This document shows positions 7,844 to 15,295 of a stretch of DNA of 43,558 nucleotides, one piece after another. The translations under genes were made by a program, and so were the position numbers. The DNA is taken from assembly GCA_945889325.1 (NCBI GenBank), contig CAMDBH010000024.1, forward strand, positions 1 through 43,558, read 5' to 3'. This DNA is from Klebsiella pneumoniae (lineage in GTDB: Bacteria; Myxococcota_A; UBA9042). Numbering within the stretch: position 1 is the first letter of the stretch; each line of letters starts with the position of its first letter. Under the pieces are notes generated by a model, which ran no database searches, was not told the DNA's origin, and was given only the letters and a program-made list of their open reading frames with translations.

Positions 7844-8722
7844 ATGGCACTTTTGTTAGACGGCAAACAGATCGCGGCGGACCTGCGCGCCGAATTGCGC
7901 GTGGTTGTTGCGGCCATCGGCGCAAAAGGCCATCGCGCACCGGGACTTGCGGTTGCACTTGTCGGCGATGATCCGGCATCCGCGGTATACGTTCGCGGCA
8001 AAATGAAGGCTTGTGCGGAAATTGGCATCCAATCTTTTGCCGAACGCTTGGGTGGCAACACGACAACCGACCAGTTGCTTGCCATCATAGATCAGTGGAA
8101 TCGCGACGATCGCGTCGACGGCATCTTGGTGCAGTTGCCTCTGCCGCGGCAGATCGACAGTGCGAAAATCGTGGCGCGCATCGCGGCTGACAAAGATGTC
8201 GACGGTTTTGGGGCGCAGAATCTGGGGCTTCTAGCGGGCGGGACGCCAAGGCTTGTTGCCTGCACGCCCGCGGGCGTCATGCACATGTTGGCGCGGCACA
8301 CTGCGCAAACCGGCTGGGAAATCAAAGGTAAACGGGCACTTGTGGTGGGCCGCTCCATCACTGTTGGCCGCCCGATGGCGTTGCTTTTGCTCAATGCCGA
8401 TGCAACGGTCACAATCGCGCACAGCCGCACGCTCGACTTGCAAACGGCTGTGCAAGAAGCGGAATTGCTGATTGCCGCCGCAGGCCAGCGCCACCTAATC
8501 CGCGGGCAATGGGTTCGTGAAGGGGCGGTTGTTATCGATGTCGGCATTCACCGCGATGAAGCGGGAAAATTGACCGGCGATGTCGATTTTGACGCGGCAA
8601 AACAGCGCGCTTCAGCGATTTCGCCGGTGCCAGGTGGGGTCGGACCGATGACAATAGCGATGCTTATGAAAAATACGGTGGATGCTTTTCGCGGCCATAT
8701 TGCGGCTGACAAAGCGGCGTAG
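7844..8722 (+). CDS. folD: bifunctional methylene-THF dehydrogenase/cyclohydrolase
   Basis: FolD interconverts 5,10-methylene-, methenyl- and 10-formyl-tetrahydrofolate in the cytoplasm. The protein is 292 aa, the usual length. The catalytic Lys lies in YVRGKMKAC (Tyr49, Lys53). VQLPLP, DVDGF, TPAGVM, the NADP-loop GRSITVGRP and the C-terminal PVPGGVGPMT are all intact. It begins 6 bp after the small lipoprotein, so it may be read through from the TonB operon, though its function is housekeeping. It converges with the next gene. One-carbon chemistry links it to gcvT/gcvH about 2.5 kb away. Confidence 0.95.
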   Translation: MALLLDGKQIAADLRAELRVVVAAIGAKGHRAPGLAVALVGDDPASAVYVRGKMKACAEIGIQSFAERLGGNTTTDQLLAIIDQWNRDDRVDGILVQLPLPRQIDSAKIVARIAADKDVDGFGAQNLGLLAGGTPRLVACTPAGVMHMLARHTAQTGWEIKGKRALVVGRSITVGRPMALLLLNADATVTIAHSRTLDLQTAVQEAELLIAAAGQRHLIRGQWVREGAVVIDVGIHRDEAGKLTGDVDFDAAKQRASAISPVPGGVGPMTIAMLMKNTVDAFRGHIAADKAA

Positions 8723-8731
8723 TTTGGGATT

Positions 8732-10483
8732 TCAGCCTATATCGCCCAAAAGTGTGTGCAGAGCTACCGTGCGCAGTTTCCGGAGCGCATAGGGCTTGTT
8801 CCGCTCTTCTCGCGCCCTTTCTTTGAGCGGCGTAAGCAACGGGTGCGGCAAGGCCAGCAGCGCTTGGCGGTGTTTTTCGGTGGCGGCGGCGTCGCCCAAG
8901 TGCACGGCCGCGCGCGATGCCCACAAGTGCAGGCGTCCGCGCGGAAATGCTGATTTTTCGGCTGCGATGCCGCGTTCAAAAAGGCCGAGCGCACCAGTCA
9001 AGTCTCCGCGGCGCAGCGCGACGGCACCTGACATCAACTGCAAAGTCGGTTCGTCGGGCAACAATTCCGCTGCGGTTGTCAGGTGATGGCCGACAACATG
9101 CGGATCGCCGCCTTGGGCCTCGACTTGGGCGGCGCGCAAATAGTGCCGGTGGGCCGCTTGGTCTTCATCGCGATCGAATCGCGACACTTGCGCGTGCACG
9201 GGTGCGTCGTTCACTTGCAGTTCTTGAACGCCAACTGGCGAATCCCAATCCCACTTCACGGCATACGCCCCACCGCGCCCTGTCGGGCAACGGCCCACGG
9301 AGAGGTGCAGAGTTTGCCGCTCGGGATCGGAAACAACACTCTGGACGCTGGTCGCTTGGGCCAGAACACCACCAGCGACACGCTGCATGGCCGGTTCATC
9401 TGCGTCATGGGTATCGCCAAGCCAGCCAAATAACGTTGCAACATCTAAAGGTTGCTCAGAAATGGCGGCTTGTGCGGCTTGCTCCAGCCTCTTTTTGCGG
9501 CTGTGGGTGTGCCAAGTCCAGCCGGGCGACGGCGCCAGTTCGCGGGGGCGCAAGGAATCAGCTAAGTAGTGATTGGTACAGGTGCGCCACGGTTGATCGC
9601 CTTCCGGACCGACGACGGCAACGCCCGCCGCGTGGCATTCAATGACTGCCGCCCGCCGCTCACTGGCCGACGAAATCGACAAGCCCCACGTTGAGGCGAC
9701 GCGACGCTCGCGCACGATGGTTTCAGCTTGCTTCAAAGTGGTCGCATTTCTTGCGATATCGTGACAGAGGTCGACGATCGCCGCGCCGGAAAACGACACA
9801 TCGCGGTGCAGGCGGGTATGGGCGGTAACGGTGAGCCCTTCCTCGTTCCACGCTGTAATACCGGGGGTATCGGCGCCGCGTGTCGTTGAAAACGCGTAGC
9901 GGGGGCCTTGGTCGGGCGTGCAAAACACCACCGCTGGCGCCATATCCCAAATGCCGACACCGGGGAAGTCGAAGTTGCGCCCATGCAAAATCCTTTCATC
10001 TTCAGTAGCTGCGCCCCAAGCCATCAACGTCGAACACGCTGGCACGGCCTGTTGCAACCACGGATCGGCAAAAGGGCCAAGCGCGTGACGGCCGGCCAGA
10101 CCGATAAAATTCTGAAAAATATCCATAGCCAAAATATGCTGCGCCTGATCGACGCTGACGCCGAGCGCCGTAAAAAACGCATTCGTGCGCGCACGCAACT
10201 CACGCGGACGGTGGCGCAAAAGCCGCTGAGTCAACAGCGCAATCAGCGGTTGGGCCAATGTCGGCGCCAAGCGGTCAAACGGATGGATCGCACCGCCGCG
10301 AATCATTTGTCCCACCATTTTAGGGTAGTACGCCTGCGCAGGCTCCCAGCCGCCGATCTGCTTGAGCAACCGACCATGCTGTTCACCCATTTGCACTTGG
10401 GTTCCGCGCAGATGCAGAACCGCCAGCGGCAGCGGTCGGCAGTCGATATCCAGGGCTGAGGTCGCAACGTGGGGCTTTTTCAT
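8732..10483 (-). CDS. C45/acyl-CoA:6-APA acyltransferase-type Ntn hydrolase with TPR-like tail
   Basis: 583-aa protein of the C45 peptidase / isopenicillin-N acyltransferase-like family, which cleaves or transfers acyl groups from amides after self-cleavage. The predicted nucleophile is Cys150 in VPACSTLMAWG, followed by the family GRNFD motif (168-172) and STTRGADTPGITAWNEEGLTV. The N-terminal about 149 residues would be the propeptide. The last about 150 residues are helical and TPR-like (HHLTTAAELLPDEPTLQL, RGDLTGALGLFERGIAAE), which is not part of the usual family architecture. No signal peptide is seen, so it is probably cytoplasmic. The ATG at 10483 has an AAGGAA RBS. It lies 30 bp downstream of tetR and is likely in its operon. 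The substrate is unknown. Confidence 0.8.
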   Translation of the reverse strand: MKKPHVATSALDIDCRPLPLAVLHLRGTQVQMGEQHGRLLKQIGGWEPAQAYYPKMVGQMIRGGAIHPFDRLAPTLAQPLIALLTQRLLRHRPRELRARTNAFFTALGVSVDQAQHILAMDIFQNFIGLAGRHALGPFADPWLQQAVPACSTLMAWGAATEDERILHGRNFDFPGVGIWDMAPAVVFCTPDQGPRYAFSTTRGADTPGITAWNEEGLTVTAHTRLHRDVSFSGAAIVDLCHDIARNATTLKQAETIVRERRVASTWGLSISSASERRAAVIECHAAGVAVVGPEGDQPWRTCTNHYLADSLRPRELAPSPGWTWHTHSRKKRLEQAAQAAISEQPLDVATLFGWLGDTHDADEPAMQRVAGGVLAQATSVQSVVSDPERQTLHLSVGRCPTGRGGAYAVKWDWDSPVGVQELQVNDAPVHAQVSRFDRDEDQAAHRHYLRAAQVEAQGGDPHVVGHHLTTAAELLPDEPTLQLMSGAVALRRGDLTGALGLFERGIAAEKSAFPRGRLHLWASRAAVHLGDAAATEKHRQALLALPHPLLTPLKERAREERNKPYALRKLRTVALHTLLGDIG

Positions 10484-10513
10484 CGGAATTCCTTTCTAGG
10501 TAAGTATATAATT

Positions 10514-11113
10514 TCAAAGTATTTGAGGACGCAAAGGCAACAGCACCAGTTCAATAAAACGTTCCAGAGTCGGGCGCGGATCGACGCCGCGGGCCACCCG
10601 CTGCACCAAACAGCCGTCAAGCACGGCCACGCATAAATCGAGCACGCCAACCGGATCGCAGGGCAAGACCAGGCCCTCTTCGACCGCAAGCGCTAATAGT
10701 TCAACGGCTTGGATGCGCAATGGCTCCAGCAGATCGCGGGCGCGATCGAGTACCCGTTGCGCCGCGTCGGGGCGACCCACCGCCCAAAATTGCAACAGCA
10801 AGCTGATAAGCTCTGGATCGGCCTCATAAAAATCCAAAGTCGTGCGCAACCACGACGCGACCACTTCGATCGGCGGCGCATCGACGTTAAGGTGTTCAAG
10901 CACGTAGGCCTGCTGTTTGGCCAAAATTGCCGTTAGCACGGCGTCAAAAAGTTCACCCAGATCGGAAAACCAGTAGTAGAGCGTGGGCCGTTTCATGCCC
11001 AAAGCCTGGGCGACGTCGCCCATCGTCGCCCCGACCAGGCCGTGCGCGCGCAGCGCCTCAAACGCCGCCAGCGCCAATTCGCTTTTTCTTTCAAGGTCTG
11101 GTTTGCGGGCCAT
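10514..11113 (-). CDS. TetR/AcrR-family transcriptional repressor
   Basis: 199-aa regulator with the TetR N-terminal helix-turn-helix (TMGDVAQALGMKRPTLYYWFSDLGELFDAV) and a helical ligand-binding C-domain. I start at the ATG at 11113, which is preceded by GAGGGA at good spacing. The longer frame to 11146 runs into the operator. Two tandem inverted repeats upstream overlap its promoter, indicating autoregulation. It probably also controls the downstream C45-family enzyme, its operon partner, and could affect divergent gcvT. The ligand is unknown, perhaps the acylated substrate of that enzyme. Confidence 0.88.
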   Translation of the reverse strand: MARKPDLERKSELALAAFEALRAHGLVGATMGDVAQALGMKRPTLYYWFSDLGELFDAVLTAILAKQQAYVLEHLNVDAPPIEVVASWLRTTLDFYEADPELISLLLQFWAVGRPDAAQRVLDRARDLLEPLRIQAVELLALAVEEGLVLPCDPVGVLDLCVAVLDGCLVQRVARGVDPRPTLERFIELVLLPLRPQIL

Positions 11114-11139
11114 CGGCGTTCCCTCGAGTGGGTCATTCT

Positions 11140-11154
11140 CTGACACCGTGTCAG
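11140..11154. promoter_or_regulatory. TetR operator, site 1
   Basis: CTGACACCGTGTCAG is a perfect 15-bp palindrome around a central C. It lies between the tetR -10 element and start codon. It aligns with site 2 over 20 bp (15 identities) at an offset of 26 bp. TGACA-n-TGTCA arms are common for TetR-family operators. Confidence 0.7.
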
Positions 11155-11180
11155 TTTATCATTTTCTGACAGGTTGTCAA
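11153..11180 (-). promoter_or_regulatory. tetR promoter
   Basis: On the minus strand a consensus -35, TTGACA (11180-11175), is followed after 16 nt by TAAACT (11158-11153), a 4/6 match to the -10 consensus. Both operator copies overlap these elements, which fits autorepression. Confidence 0.55.
11167..11179. promoter_or_regulatory. TetR operator, site 2
   Basis: TGACAGGTTGTCA is an inverted repeat (5-3-5) that overlaps the -35 element of tetR. With site 1 it forms a tandem pair in the same phase about two and a half helical turns apart. Confidence 0.65.
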
Positions 11181-11286
11181 GGAATGATTTCGCGTCGCCT
11201 CGTTTGCGCAAACTGGCGTTCCTTGACATCGCCCGCCAAAAGCCCGAAACACGTTCGGTGCGCGCCTGCCGCGCAAGAGGTCGTTC

Positions 11287-12393
11287 ATGGGCGATACGAT
11301 TTTGAAGCGAACTCCATTGTTTTCAGAGCATTTGGTCAGCGGTGGCCAAATGGTTGAATTTGCCGGTTGGGAAATGCCGGTGCAGTACGCGGGACGTGGA
11401 GTAGTTGCCGAACACGAAGCGACGCGCAACGCCGCGGGATTGTTTGATGTCAGCCATATGGGTGAGATCGTCATCGATGGCCCAGGCGCCATCGAAGAAG
11501 TGAACCATCTTGTCACCAATGATGTCAGCGCGTTAGGGATCGGTGAAGCGTGCTACGCCCTGCTCTGCCACGCTGACGGCGGCACCGTAGATGACTTGTT
11601 TGTCTATCGTTTGGACGTCGAGCGCTTTTTGATCTGCGTCAATGCTTCGAATAAAGACAAAGACTTCGCGCATATGCGCGCTCACGCGCTCAAGCCGTCG
11701 CGCGTGGTTGATCGCAGCGACGATTTTGCCCAGATCGCGTTGCAAGGACCCAAAGCCTCTGAAATTTTGCAACTTGTCTCACCCGGCGAAGCCATCGGCC
11801 TACCGCGCAACCGCATTCGGGTTCACGACTTTCACGGCGCCAATATTCTCGTTGCCACAACCGGTTATACCGGCGAAAGCGGCTTTGAACTCTACACGCC
11901 GCCTGAAATTGCCTCGGACCTATGGCGCGCGCTGTTGGAAGCTGGAAAACCGTTTGGTATCAGTCCTGTAGGCCTCGGTGCCCGCGACACGCTGCGCTTG
12001 GAGATGGGCTACGCGCTTTACGGCCATGAACTCGACGACGTCACGACCGGCCTAGAGGGCAAAGTCGGATGGGCAATTAAACTCAATAAACCCAATGGTT
12101 TTGTCGGACGTGACGCGCTCGTGGCAGCCAAAGCCGCGGGGCCGCGCAAGCGCTTGGTCGGCTTGCGCATGATCGATCGCGGCATTGCCCGCGACGGCTG
12201 CGCCGTTTGGCACGATGGCATCGAAGTCGGCGTTGTCACAAGCGGCACGCATTCCCCCTCGCTCAAGATCGCGATCGCATTGGCCTATGTGCCGCCAGCG
12301 CTTGCGGAATTGGGCACTGTTGTTGAGGTTTCCTTGCGCGGGCAATTGCGCAAAGCTGAAGTCGTCGCGTTCCCTTTTGGTGCGGCCCCTTGA
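11287..12393 (+). CDS. gcvT: glycine cleavage system T protein (aminomethyltransferase)
   Basis: GcvT releases ammonia from the aminomethyl-lipoyl group of GcvH and passes the one-carbon unit to tetrahydrofolate. It is 368 aa, normal for the family. It has the N-terminal KRTPLFSEHLVSGGQMVEFAGWEMPVQY, the DVSHMGE motif (54-60), the catalytic-region Asp pair in GGTVDDLFVYR (102-103), GYTGESGFELY, and GLGARDTLRLEMGYALYGHEL. The ATG at 11287 has GAGG upstream. gcvH follows 60 bp later. The P protein genes are not in the window. The 173-bp gap to divergent tetR also contains a 12-bp palindrome GTTTGCGCAAAC (11202-11213) of unknown role. Confidence 0.95.
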   Translation: MGDTILKRTPLFSEHLVSGGQMVEFAGWEMPVQYAGRGVVAEHEATRNAAGLFDVSHMGEIVIDGPGAIEEVNHLVTNDVSALGIGEACYALLCHADGGTVDDLFVYRLDVERFLICVNASNKDKDFAHMRAHALKPSRVVDRSDDFAQIALQGPKASEILQLVSPGEAIGLPRNRIRVHDFHGANILVATTGYTGESGFELYTPPEIASDLWRALLEAGKPFGISPVGLGARDTLRLEMGYALYGHELDDVTTGLEGKVGWAIKLNKPNGFVGRDALVAAKAAGPRKRLVGLRMIDRGIARDGCAVWHDGIEVGVVTSGTHSPSLKIAIALAYVPPALAELGTVVEVSLRGQLRKAEVVAFPFGAAP

Positions 12394-12453
12394 TCTGGAC
12401 CGTGGACCTTTTTTTGCGCCGCACACGCTGGCGCCTAACGTTTGGAGTTTTTC

Positions 12454-12843
12454 ATGAGCATTCCAGCACACTTGTTGTACACCAAAGACCACGAATGGGC
12501 CCTTGTCGCCGAGGACGGGACGGTCACTGTCGGCATTACTGATTTTGCTCAGGAAGCCTTGGGTGGCGTGGTCTACGTCGAATTGCCCGGAGAGGGCACC
12601 GACCTCAATGCCGGTGAAACTTTTGGCCAAGTTGAATCGACCAAGTCCGTTTCGGAATTGTTCGCGCCGATAAGCGGCGCCGTGGCCGAAACCAACGATC
12701 GCCTCACTACCGAACCCGAACTCGTCAACAGCGACCCGTACGGCGCGGGCTGGATGGTCAAAATTCGGCCAGAATCCAGTGATTTCACCAATTTGATCGA
12801 CGCGACCGCCTATGAGGCACACGTCGCCGCGAGCGGACATTGA
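12454..12843 (+). CDS. gcvH: glycine cleavage system H protein (lipoyl carrier)
   Basis: 129-aa lipoyl-bearing shuttle protein of the glycine cleavage system. The lipoylation site is Lys64 in VESTKSVSELF. The flanking GVVYVELPGEG and NSDPYGAGWMVKI segments are typical. The ATG at 12454 is chosen because GGAG lies 6 nt upstream, whereas the in-frame TTG at 12442 has no RBS. The stop overlaps the TTG start of the next gene. Confidence 0.95.
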   Translation: MSIPAHLLYTKDHEWALVAEDGTVTVGITDFAQEALGGVVYVELPGEGTDLNAGETFGQVESTKSVSELFAPISGAVAETNDRLTTEPELVNSDPYGAGWMVKIRPESSDFTNLIDATAYEAHVAASGH

Positions 12844-13244
12844 CAGAAAAGCCGACCCGACCCATCTTGTTTTTTGATGGCGTGTGCGGGCTTTGCAACG
12901 CCGCGGTCGATTTCATTCTCAAGCGCGATCACAAACAAGTCTTTGTTTTTGCAGCTTTGCAGGGTGAGACGGCCCAAGCCCGCTTGGGCACCAAACCCGA
13001 CGACAAGCTGACGACGATGATCTTGGTCGAAGGCGACCGGCAGTGGACGCGGTCTGACGCTGCGCTGCGTGTGGCGTGGCATTTGGGCGGAATCTATCGC
13101 GTGATCGCACTGTTGCGCGTTGTGCCGGTGGGTCTGCGCAACGTGGTTTACGACTGGATTTCACGCAACCGCATCCGCTGGTTTGGCCAAAAGGAGTCGT
13201 GCAGGATGCCGACGCCCGCCGAACGCGCACGCTTTTTGCCGTGA
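12840..13244 (+). CDS. DCC-family thiol-disulphide oxidoreductase (DUF393)
   Basis: 134-aa thioredoxin-like protein. The N-terminal strand-loop carries the family signature FFDGVCGLCNAAVDFIL (DGVCxLC, the DCC motif with a CxxC pair). The C-terminal half (WHLGGIYRVIALLRVVPVGLRNVVYDWISRNRIRWFG) fits the family. The start is a TTG overlapping the gcvH stop (TTGA), so it should be translationally coupled to gcvH. A redox role near a lipoyl protein is possible but unproven. It converges on the next gene with 5 bp between stops. Confidence 0.85.
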   Translation: MTEKPTRPILFFDGVCGLCNAAVDFILKRDHKQVFVFAALQGETAQARLGTKPDDKLTTMILVEGDRQWTRSDAALRVAWHLGGIYRVIALLRVVPVGLRNVVYDWISRNRIRWFGQKESCRMPTPAERARFLP

Positions 13245-13249
13245 TGTCG

Positions 13250-15193
13250 CTATTTCTCGAAATAATCTTTGCCGAAGCGTTTGGAAAAATCGCTTTTATC
13301 CAGTGATTTCATAATCGCTTCGTCAAACTCGACCTTGCCGTCGGTGACCAGTTTTTCCAGCTGTTCATTGAGCAGCATGTTGCCCTGGGCCTTTGAAGTC
13401 AGCATGATATTGAAAATTTGATGGTTTTTACCTTCGCGAATCAGATTTGACACCGCGTGCGAACCCACAAGGACTTCAAGCGCCGCCACGCGACCGCCGC
13501 CTTTGCGGCGCAGCAGCGTCTGAGCCACGACGCCCTTGAGCACTTCAGAAACAACTGCGCGAATTTGCGACTGTTGCTCGTGAGGAAACACGTCGATTAT
13601 GCGGTCGATGGTGGAAATCGCGGTCGACGTATGCAACGTGCCAAAGACCAAGTGGCCCGTATTGGCCGTCTCCAAAGCCAACTGGATCGTTTCCTGATCG
13701 CGCAATTCGCCCACCAGCACGATGTCCGGATCTTCGCGCAGCGCGGCGCGCAACGCGCGGGCAAAGCTCAGCGTGTGCGGTCCGACTTCACGCTGATTCA
13801 CCAAAGCTTTCTGAGACTTGTGCACAAATTCGATCGGATCTTCCAACGTAATGATGTGGGTGCGCCGCGACCGGTTGATGTAATCGATCATCGCCGCCAG
13901 TGTGGTCGATTTACCCGAACCGGTAGGCCCTGTTACCAGCACCAGTCCTTTGGGATTGTCGCACATACGCTGCACGCCCTGCGGCAGACCGAGTTGCTCA
14001 AGCGTCAGAATTTTCTGTGGAATCTGCCGCAGCACCGCGCCGATACCCAAGTGATCGCGAAAGACATTGACGCGAAAGCGCGCAACCTCGGGAAGCGAAT
14101 AGGCAAAATCGGTGTCGTTGTCCGTCAAGAACTGGTCGCGGTTGCGCTGTGGCATGCCGGGTTCGAGCAATTCGTAGACTTGAATATCGTTTAGCACTTT
14201 GGCGTCGACGATTTCTCGCACCTCACCATCGATGCGAAAGCGCGGGCGGTGGCCGGCGCACAGGTGCAAATCCGACGCGCCTTCAGCAACCATGCGTTTT
14301 AACATGGGATTAAGCTTGGGTGCCGACAGCACGACGTTGACCGCCGGCTTCATTTGGCCCAATTTGCTGGTGCTCGGCCCAGCGCCCGTCGCTCCCCCTG
14401 CCGCACCTGCGGCAGCACCTGAAGCACCGGCAGCGCCCGCTGCCCCACCGCTGGGACTGTTCGCTTCTTTTTCTGCCGCGTCGGCGGATTGCAGCGCGCC
14501 CAACACCGCGTTGAACGCTGTAGCGTCGACAGTAACGGGCACAATTTCCATGCCTTGCACCAAAGACAACACGGACGTCATGACTTTGGATGTCAAATCG
14601 TCGACAAAGCCAATCGTGAGCAAGTTGCCCGCGGAGCGCACGGGCAGCACGCGCTGGCGCTCGATAAACGCGAGCGGCAACATCTTTGCGACGTCTATGG
14701 CTGGCGGTTGCGCGGCCAAGTCGTACCAGGGCAGCGGCACAGGTCGCGCATCCCGCGTCCAGCGCAGCGCCGCAAATTTGGCAAAGGCGCCGCCAAAAGA
14801 CGGCGCGATCTCAAAAAGACTGCGCAGCACCATTTGCGGAATCTGCAGCACCAGCACTTGATCGAGGGCGACGGCAAACAAGCGCTGCGGCTGCTCCAGT
14901 AGGCAATCGATCTCACCGACGACCTCAACTGGCTTGATGCGCTCGACTTCAAAACGCTGTTTTAATCCATGCAGTTGCACGCGAAGCGCCACCTCCCCAC
15001 GCAGCACCAGCAGCAGGTTTTCCGCCTTTTCGCCTTGGGTGAGCATGACTTCTTCAGGACCGTAAGCGATCAGCACGCATTGTCCGCACATGTCTGAAAG
15101 AACACGCGCACTTACGGGCTTAAACAGGAAATGACTCACCATTGCTTGGACAATTTTGGGCAACATTTCCTGCGAAACTGGCTGCATTTTCAT
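13250..15193 (-). CDS. PilT-like ATPase with N-terminal cNMP-binding-like and MshEN-like domains
   Basis: 647-aa secretion/retraction ATPase. Parts in order: a cyclic-nucleotide-binding-like barrel (about 35-150; GEVALRV, VVGEIDCLLEQPQR); a GspE/MshE N-terminal-like domain (about 165-250; LPLAFIERQRVLPV, LTIGFVDDLTSKVMTSV); a Gly/Ala linker (about 260-290); and a PilT core with N-domain SDLHLCAGHRPRFRIDGEV, Walker A GPTGSGKSTT (about 421), Asp-box EDPDIVLVGELRD, His-box GTLHT and the PilT-type tail NLIREGKNHQIFNIM. I start at the ATG at 15193, which has AGGAG 9 nt upstream, rather than at 15223. It may drive pilus retraction or gliding. The cNMP-type and MshEN-type domains suggest nucleotide second-messenger control. 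No other pilus gene is nearby. The cNMP phosphate-binding Arg is followed by Leu, so ligand binding may be lost. Confidence 0.88.
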   Translation of the reverse strand: MKMQPVSQEMLPKIVQAMVSHFLFKPVSARVLSDMCGQCVLIAYGPEEVMLTQGEKAENLLLVLRGEVALRVQLHGLKQRFEVERIKPVEVVGEIDCLLEQPQRLFAVALDQVLVLQIPQMVLRSLFEIAPSFGGAFAKFAALRWTRDARPVPLPWYDLAAQPPAIDVAKMLPLAFIERQRVLPVRSAGNLLTIGFVDDLTSKVMTSVLSLVQGMEIVPVTVDATAFNAVLGALQSADAAEKEANSPSGGAAGAAGASGAAAGAAGGATGAGPSTSKLGQMKPAVNVVLSAPKLNPMLKRMVAEGASDLHLCAGHRPRFRIDGEVREIVDAKVLNDIQVYELLEPGMPQRNRDQFLTDNDTDFAYSLPEVARFRVNVFRDHLGIGAVLRQIPQKILTLEQLGLPQGVQRMCDNPKGLVLVTGPTGSGKSTTLAAMIDYINRSRRTHIITLEDPIEFVHKSQKALVNQREVGPHTLSFARALRAALREDPDIVLVGELRDQETIQLALETANTGHLVFGTLHTSTAISTIDRIIDVFPHEQQSQIRAVVSEVLKGVVAQTLLRRKGGGRVAALEVLVGSHAVSNLIREGKNHQIFNIMLTSKAQGNMLLNEQLEKLVTDGKVEFDEAIMKSLDKSDFSKRFGKDYFEK

Positions 15194-15295
15194 GGATCTG
15201 GACTCCTGAAGCGCTGGCAGCAATGAGCCAACGCGGACAAGAGTTTGCCCAGAAATGGCGCGCTTGCAAACGTGGCGGTTAGTCGATTGCGGCGG

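Noticed and set aside
8723..8750. Terminator hairpin TTTGGG...CCCAAA between folD and the C45 gene
   Set aside because: Only six pairs with a 16-nt loop and no clear T-run; the right arm is within coding sequence.
11181..11286. Glycine riboswitch ahead of gcvT
   Set aside because: No tandem aptamer-like conserved GG-AGA blocks or pairing pattern could be seen; only a short palindrome GTTTGCGCAAAC (11202-11213).
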